Positions 58,146-64,000 of a DNA stretch of 64,000 bases are shown here, piece after piece; the first letter of the stretch is position 1; every line of letters begins with the position of its first letter. Source of the DNA: Piper betle (taxonomy: Eukaryota; Streptophyta; Magnoliopsida; Piperales; Piperaceae); NCBI GenBank assembly GCA_033002965.1, contig JAURVB010008380.1:41678-105677 (forward strand), written 5' to 3'. The notes under the pieces were generated by a model. It was given only the letters and a program-made list of their open reading frames with translations, did no database searches and was not told where the DNA came from. The translations under genes were made by a program, and so were the position numbers.

Positions 58146-59348
58146 TGTTTAAATAATTTCATTATCATGCAAGTATACACGGTCGAAATAAATAGTATAA
58201 TGATAAATTCAAGTATTGTCCCACAGGGAGATGAATTTCCTATAATTAATTAAAGAAAATAAAATGAAAAGCAAAACAAAAATAACTAACTTAACTAAAT
58301 CTAAGTAATAACTTTAAATTAAAAGCGAAGTTAAAATGATAAAACTCGTTCTAGAATCGAATTTCCTTTAACATCAATTTAATCTTCATCAAATCTTCCT
58401 CTTATCTTTGATTCCCTCGGATTGTCGATCTAAGATAATTATATGACATGGTGGCTCCCGCTCCTTCATGCTTCTATTATTTTACCTCAATTTCTACCTC
58501 CCGGTGATAATTGATTAATCAACAAAATAATGCATTAAGAATTGCCTTACAATCACATACAGCGTTGTGTATCTTCCGACCACAAAGACAAACAAGTCAA
58601 AAGACTCGTCATATGATGAATTATCAATAGTTAATCTAATTAATTTCTTCCGAAATCTAATTAAACCTCATGATCTAAGAAATAGGTGATCAATTTACTC
58701 TTAGCATTTAGAACATGATAATTCAAACAATCCGATTGAATAAAAGAGTAAGAGCTTGAAATAAATTCAATTAAATCATGTTAAGTTCTATTCTTCTCTA
58801 GAACGAAATATAAGACTACTCCATAATAAAAATAGAAAACATTATAAAGAAGAAACTAATTTTTATTATGGAAGAGTAAGAAATTACAAAAACTAGAAAT
58901 ACTTTCTTTCACTAAACTGCTAAGCCAAAAGTTGAGATATCCTCAACAACAAGTGACCACCCCTTTATATAGAAGAGAAGATGGCCAAGAGATACAAAAA
59001 TTAGAAGATGGATTCCAAAATTCAATGTGGACTAATTGAAAATGATGTCCGATGAAGTTTCCAATTCCCCGACAACGCAAAGTTATGTATAGCCATCCAC
59101 ATGGAGCTTTGTCATCATCAAAATTGTAGTCATCAACGGGTGTGGTCCAATGCTCTAACCAACAAATCCTAAGCTTAATTTGTTTTATCTTTTTCTGCAT
59201 TAAAACTTCAAAATTAAGCATATCTCATAAAATATTAATTAACTAGAATATAATGAAAAATATCACCTAATTAATAATATTTATACTTAAAAAGTACAAA
59301 ATCATATAAAAAACTTGGGTAAATATTGTATATTTTAAACACTTAACA
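58146..59348 (-). repeat. 5' LTR of gypsy element (1203 bp)
   Basis: On the plus strand it runs TGTTTAAATAATT...CACTTAACA; it pairs with 53171-53906. It is complete, and is flanked on the right by family-B LTR sequence from 59349. Confidence 0.88.
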
Positions 59349-60740
59349 TGAAGTTAGTAAATTTTGAACATTAATTGGGATTAAACCCACACAGTTGAGA
59401 TATTAGAAGATGTCAATGTGTCTGAAGATTTAGACTCCTAAGCTTGAGATATCCTAATACACTACACAGTAACGCAATATCTTAATTATTATTAAAATAA
59501 TATAATTTTATTAATAAATTAATTAGTAACCTAATGGTTAGACCGCATAGAATTAAGATCTAGAATATAAAAGATGTCGATTGAAACAGAATCAGTTGGC
59601 TTCGTCGGAGCAAATTGAGATGTCGTCATCACCCAACCTCAGTGTACGAATAATAATTTTTATTAATTAATTTTTTAATTATTTAATTAATTAATTAATT
59701 TCATTGCGAAATTAATTAAAATTACACGATGGGCTCATTTAAAATTAAACATGCATGAAAATTATTATTATGTTGATTATTTAATTAATTAATATTTGTC
59801 GTGTGATCCAAGGTGACTTGAACGCAACCCAAATTGATAAAGTTTAAACTTTTTTTATTGTTACAACCTTGATTAGGTTATTTATGTAGCGTTTTAACGC
59901 GCATAATTAAAAAGTACACAAAACACAACCCAAATATCAATAAAAGTACAAATTTTATATAAAAATTAAATTTTGATAATGATCTAAGATGTTAAAATAT
60001 TGAATTATATATCAAAATGATCAAAATGTTATAATCTACATGATTCTAATAAGTTCTATATGAAACAACGCAAATCATGTAAAACAATCTAAGAAAAAAG
60101 GAAGAAAAGTGTACCTCAAGGAAGGGGAAGAGAAGGTGGAAGAAAGGGGAGGAAAAGGAGAATAAAAGAGGGAAGAAAGGGGAGGAAAAGAGAGAGCAAG
60201 AGGTGAGGAAGAAGGGATGCGAGGTGGCCGAGGTGGGGGAGAGAAGAAAAGAGAGGGGAAAATAAGGGCGACTAGGGTTTTATATAAAAAACCTAACCAG
60301 ACTCTAGAGCAAAGGTGCCTTAGGGACGCCCTTGTACTGTGTGGAGGGCATGTGCATGCCCACATTCAAGGACGCCCTTCTGCCCTACCCTTGGCCGTGA
60401 CAAGAGAAAAGGGAGGAAAAGAAGAAAAAAAGAAGGGAAAAGGAATAAAAGGGGGTTGGACAGCTTTTAAACACGACTATAGTTCAAGAGTATGCTGAGG
60501 ATGTATGCGACACAAATCTAACACAACAAGTGACTTTAGGTAACTAAATACCCAAAACTACAATAAGGCCACGACTTAGCAGTTGGGGCCAACTAGATAA
60601 TACTCAATGCCGGACATGTCAAATGCCCAAGCCCACCGTTTAAGACCAACTCGATTGAATCGGACTGATTGCACACTAACCAAGTTGAACCAAAGCCAAA
60701 TTGGTAGCAAAAGCATCTGATCAATGGGCCAAGTTTTACA

Positions 60741-60900
60741 CAATGAGACCTTGTTGGTGCCACTTATCAGTAATAGAGCTTTGAAAATAGTCATCCCCCT
60801 GATTTTTTTGATGACTCAAGCACTATATTAAAATTTCCAATTAAAAGAGAACGACCTAGGAATTGTGAGAATAACTGAGAGACCAAGTCAATATCTGATG
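60741..60900 (-). pseudogene. LINE ORF2, endonuclease start
   Basis: From about 60900 leftward the minus strand gives LIGNFNIVLESSKKSGG, then KWHQQGLID across the nested LTR to LYFIGPPFTW. This is the GDFN.IL..SEK.GG block of plant LINE endonucleases, which nick the target DNA. The catalytic Asp of GDFN is Asn here. Upstream sequence to 60950 is too decayed to read. Confidence 0.75.
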
Positions 60901-60949
60901 CTCGCAACCACTTATATGGATTGCAGTAATACTCATAATGGAGAAACGG

Positions 60950-61780
60950 AGAACACTAGAAGAGACTAAAACCACAATAATCTACTTAGAAAGATGTAAC
61001 AAAGTAAGAGTGATAGAATTTTTTAGCACCGAAACGCCCAAGACAGACGAGCACCCTCATATTCTTCAAAAGAACTCAGATGATGTCTTGCTCTTCTACA
61101 TATATAACAAATCATATGCAACTTTTCATATATAATTGTGACAGTGATAGCACCTCCATGGGTCATCTCATGCAAGAGGCCAACGTCCACAAGTCGGGTT
61201 ACGTTCAGGAGAATAAAGCCACACAAGTAGTAAAAAACAATCATCACTGACTGTGCCCGAGGGCAAGGAAAAACAACACCAACATCACGAAAAAGTTCAT
61301 GGCCAAGAGCTTCTCAGAGATGGAGCAGATTAAGACCATGAAGTTGAGCCTAGCATGGCACAACACCAAAATTAAGTAGCACAAATGTAGTAACTTGATC
61401 CTACTTGATAAGCACCAGAACCGATTCATAAAAAGTATTGAGTTGGCCATAGAACGCCCGTTCCATGTTGAATGCACTACAAAACTTACAAAGCAGAAAG
61501 TTATGCTGCATGAGATCTATGTGCAAGTCTTGAGAAGGGAGACGCCAATATCCTCTAATCGGTAGTTAAACCTCAGGGAAAGGTCGACAAAGCCAAGGAA
61601 AGAACTTTCCAACCAAAGTTTCCTTCCATCCTTCATCCTTTGCAGTGATGATGAGAGCTTTTAATTCTACTAATGCGTTGTATATTTGAATATGAGAGAA
61701 GCATCTTATATGATAGCAAGAGACCCTCATTTCAAAAACCCCAATCAAAACGACATGCAAAAACACTCCTTTCTGAACAC
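60950..61780 (-). pseudogene. LINE ORF1 (DUF4283-type with CCHC knuckle), broken
   Basis: The minus strand shows, in mixed frames, HVVLIGVFEMR.. (61700), NALVELKALIITAKDEGWKETLVGKFF (61566-61680), CSAFNMERAFYG and LHGLNLLHL.EALGHELFRDVGV (61270-61450), then LVDVGLLHEM and YEKLHMICYICRRARHHLSSFEEYEGA (61060-61210). These fit the DUF4283 fold and following knuckle of plant LINE ORF1, which binds element RNA; the knuckle C..C....H....C has lost its final Cys. Positions 61780-62060 may be the leader. Confidence 0.7.
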
Positions 61781-62060
61781 AACACCAAAACCAGATAAAA
61801 CTTTAGTAATAATGATGAGAATATACAAACTAACAAGAGGAGACAAGGTAAAAGAAACCAAGGGAAAACTTGAAAATTATAAAAGGAAAAGACAAGAAAA
61901 TAAAGTAAATGAAAGAAGAACAAAGAGAACAAGAAAACACATGAGAATACCAAAGCTAAATCAACCGGGAAACAAACATAAGCAGGGAAGGAGAAAAAAA
62001 GATAGAACGAGGATATAAAAATGGAGCGCCAAAGCCATCCTCATCACTCGTCCATGTTCA

Positions 62061-62879
62061 AAGTCCTTGCAGGGTATTGAACACAATTCATTGATATTTT
62101 TTTTATAATTTGATAAATATGAAAATTTTAACCATGGCTAATAATAAAAGTAATTTAACACTTCTTATTTAAAACAATTATTTTTCCTAAGAACGAAATT
62201 CTATAATATGAGAAGTGATGCGCGTGTGAGCAGGCAACAAACCTTTCCTGCTTGTGCGTCTAATAAATATTTTTCGACCCTCTTATCCTCCCTCACCTTC
62301 TCAACTTATTTCCCTTCCCCTTCCCCGTCCCCTTCCCCTTCTCCTTCCCGCCCGACCAACTTCATCTGTCGCCGACAAATGCTTCTCAAGGTTCGAGCTC
62401 TGCAAAGCTTTTTTTTTTAAAAAATACTTTATTTATAAGATGTCCATTTGTTGTAGTTTTCGTCTTCCACATTGGTTGGCTAAGAATGCTATTGTTTGGG
62501 AAGTGGTTGTTGCGTATAAATATTGGATTGATTTTCATATTTTGTCCTCAATTAGTTTATAAGGCAATTGATTTGGGTCTATGAATTCAATCACATGTAA
62601 GTTGAGAGCTACCTTTATATATTCCCAATAACAAATTTATAATTGAACTAATATTTGTTCCATTTTGGGGACATTCATCATAACACAAATAAAATAAATA
62701 CAAAATATTTCTTTTGCTCAATTTTAGGGACAAGGTCACTTCAAACCCTACTGTATGATGTGCACTTAAAAGGTTAGTGAGATTTTCCTCCTTGTAATTT
62801 CCTTGTCTTGAAGTAATTCCTATTTTTCGCTAGTTCCAATATTTTTAAGATACTGATCTGTTGATGATTCTATGGTTGA
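62061..62879. other. Intergenic sequence
   Basis: No gene recognised. 62298-62350 is a CCTTCC-rich pyrimidine tract; overlapping open frames there are low-complexity Pro/Ser/Leu and look non-coding. Confidence 0.6.
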
Positions 62880-63426
62880 TGGCATTTTGCAGCAATTAAC
62901 ACACAAGCAAAACAAGAAAAGAAAATAGGAAGAAGCATATGCCACCAAGGAGGAAGGAAACCAAGAGAGAAGGGAAGCTTCTAAGGCCCTGAATGGATGG
63001 ATGAGGCTCCTATGGCTGTTAGAGGAGGCTAGGAAGAGAAGAGAATGGTTTGGAGGAGAGGGGACGAAGTGAAAGAGGTGGGGGAAAGGAGTTTAAAAAG
63101 AGGGGGAGAATAGGCCTGGCACAAGGGTGCCGGGAGAGCGCAAGGGCGCTGGCTGCCATGACTGTCCAACTTGGTCACTTACGAGCTGCCACCCACTTGT
63201 CACGACACGACATGTAACAATGCAAGGGCACTTGTAGCCTAGGGCGCAGGGGCACCAGGGGTGTAAGGGTACTAGCGCCAAGGGCCCAAAACCCTAATTC
63301 GGATAAAGCGTTGGTGCAAGGGCATTGTGCTGGCTCCTTTGCGCCCATCCATTTAACTGAAATCTAGGTTTTTCACACGCGAGAACCAAAAACAAGCAAG
63401 TACACACATGAGATGCAACTAGACAT
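62880..63426 (-). mobile_element. Family-B-like LTR fragment
   Basis: GC-rich stretch with GCAAGGGCGCTGG, GGGCGCAGGGGCACCAGG and a purine-rich tract (62940-63110). The order and composition match the family-B blocks at 20590-20900 (plus) and 60110-60480 (minus). The right end is cut by another LTR at 63427. Similarity is in composition and short words, not a full alignment. Confidence 0.45.
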
Positions 63427-64000
63427 GTAACACCCCAAATCCGGTCCACACTCGTGAACCGAACCGGCACGTACAGGCCCCGGTTAGGTCGGCTAACCCG
63501 AACCTAACTCATGCGGATCCAATCTCGGCGTCTTAAGATGAAGATACGACTCGCAATGCATTGATGAATATACAACCCTAACGTGGTACTACATGAATGA
63601 CATGCAATTCAAGCACACACCAATACCATTACGATTAAACTCAATAAAAATTCTAAAATAAAACGGACAGAATTTTCCCTAAAAGTGCAATTAGGATCCA
63701 CCCTGTCAAACATACATACCAATATATATATGCCATAGTATCAAACAATTTCATTCACACAGAATCTAATCTACTATACACTCATTCTGAAGCTTGGGTT
63801 TCAACCCATCACACTTTTTGTTGCGCTACTGATCATTTCATTTCATCTCATTGTCATGCCTCAAACATTTACTCATAGCATGTTTATAAAATAACATCAT
63901 AAACAAAACATTAAACATTCAATCACCCAATGTTGTGTGCAGAAGACCTTATTGCTCCTCCGTCCTGGCTGGCCCATCCATCTCAGTGCTTATCACCTAC
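63427..64000 (-). mobile_element. LTR end (minus orientation), running out of the window
   Basis: TGTAACACCCCAAATCCGG is the reverse complement of an LTR 3' end of the GGTGTTACA type seen in families A and B. Downstream sequence (AACCGAACCGG, ACTCAATAAAAATTCTAAAAT) is distantly similar to the family-B 3' part in inverted orientation. The other end is outside the window, so its length and type are unknown. Confidence 0.5.

Larger units (their letters stand above)
53171..59348 (-). mobile_element. Athila/Tat-type gypsy element with gag and protease only
   Basis: On the minus strand: 5' LTR (58146-59348), tRNA-Asp-type primer site, gag (about 56600-57997), protease (55755-56414), the ALLGRQP-type sequence found near the end of such elements (55479-55515), a long 3' region, polypurine tract and a 3' LTR truncated to 53171-53906. 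No RT, RNase H or integrase lies between protease and the ALLGRQP motif (only about 240 bp). Either an internal deletion or a non-autonomous lineage. The 3' LTR lost about 470 bp at its outer end, so no target duplication is visible. Confidence 0.88.
51275..60740 (-). mobile_element. Family-B solo LTR in LINE endonuclease, interrupted by a gypsy element
   Basis: On the minus strand it begins at 60740 (TGTAAAACTTGG) and ends at 51275 (GGAGTGTTACA). The flanks are caatg (60741-60745) and taatg (51270-51274), a 5-bp duplication with one mismatch. The outer parts, 51275-53170 and 59349-60740, align with the two ends of the solo LTR at 20312-24158. The middle is the gypsy element at 53171-59348. 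Without it the LTR is about 3.3 kb. LINE coding reads GLIDLYFIGPPFTW across the empty site, proving one clean insertion. Confidence 0.85.
44400..62060 (-). mobile_element. LINE (plant L1-type), one copy split by nested insertions
   Basis: On the minus strand, from right to left, the pieces fall in LINE order: ORF1 (60950-61780), endonuclease start (60741-60900), endonuclease end and linker (50717-51274), RT (47861-48211 and 46080-47059), zinc-finger region (45004-45260) and RNase H (44454-44700). The gaps are exactly filled by LTR insertions at 51275-60740, 48212-50716 and 47060-47860. The protein reading resumes across two of these junctions, showing that all pieces are one element of about 4.9 kb. 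The ends are approximate; no poly(A) or target duplication is seen. All reading frames are broken. Confidence 0.85.

Noticed and set aside
60075..60498. Pro/Ser/Phe-rich and Gly/Lys-rich frames on opposite strands
   Set aside because: Low-complexity purine/pyrimidine tract of the family-B LTR, matched in composition at 20590-20900.
1..64000. tRNA genes suggested by TGGTATCAAAGC and TGGCGCCGTTGC matches
   Set aside because: All lie next to LTRs and are primer-binding sites; no cloverleaf sequence surrounds them.
1..64000. CRISPR arrays, operons or a prokaryotic defence or secondary-metabolite system
   Set aside because: The repeats are LTRs, microsatellites and tandem duplications; the coding content is plant transcription factors and retroelements only.

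Overview
This window is nuclear DNA of a flowering plant: AT-rich, with long intergenic stretches filled by LTR retrotransposons and one long LINE, TA/GT microsatellites, and three short intronless AP2/ERF transcription-factor genes whose coding parts are much more GC-rich than their surroundings. I see no prokaryotic feature, rRNA or convincing tRNA gene. The species cannot be named from the sequence. I call the two recurring large LTR types family A (TGTAAAACC...GGTGTTACA, about 2.4 kb) and family B (same termini, about 3.3-3.4 kb, with GC-rich patches).

Layout. 1-1890: decayed Ty1/copia gag-protease-integrase, minus strand, running off the left edge. 2330-3180: LINE reverse-transcriptase fragment, minus. 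3602-8249: a short family-A element with two LTRs and only a gag remnant between them (imperfect TSD agcca/aacca). 9541-13727: Ty1/copia element, minus, with a perfect CATAT TSD and a deleted 5' coding half. 16578-17448: ERN/RAP2-11-like AP2/ERF gene, minus, with one frameshift. 20312-24158: family-B solo LTR (TSD AAAAT) holding a small TRIM-like element. 25805-26722 and 29936-30619: a tandem pair of DREB A-4-type genes, plus strand. 31714-42730: a Ty1/copia element, plus strand, with a second copia 3' end joined to its left LTR; it is interrupted by a 1.3-kb solo LTR (TSD CATTG) and by a family-A solo LTR (TSD TATAA). The family-A LTR in turn carries, inside its TA microsatellite, a 1.5-kb fragment resembling an endogenous pararetrovirus. 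44400-62060: one minus-strand LINE (ORF1, endonuclease, RT, RNase H) cut into pieces by an 801-bp LTR-like insertion (TSD ATTAT), a truncated family-A LTR, and a family-B solo LTR (TSD taatg/caatg). That family-B LTR itself contains a gag-protease-only Athila/Tat-type gypsy element. 62880-64000: more LTR pieces leaving the window.

How it fits together. The host genes are three AP2/ERF regulators within 14 kb. The two DREB paralogs clearly arose by tandem duplication. Everything else is a layered record of insertions whose relative order can be read from target-site duplications and from host reading frames that resume exactly across the inserts. I found no new enzymatic or defence system. The most unusual material is the pararetrovirus-like fragment in a microsatellite, the nested LINE, the tandem copia sharing an LTR, two gag-centred non-autonomous gypsy elements, and the changes in the AP2/ERF genes.
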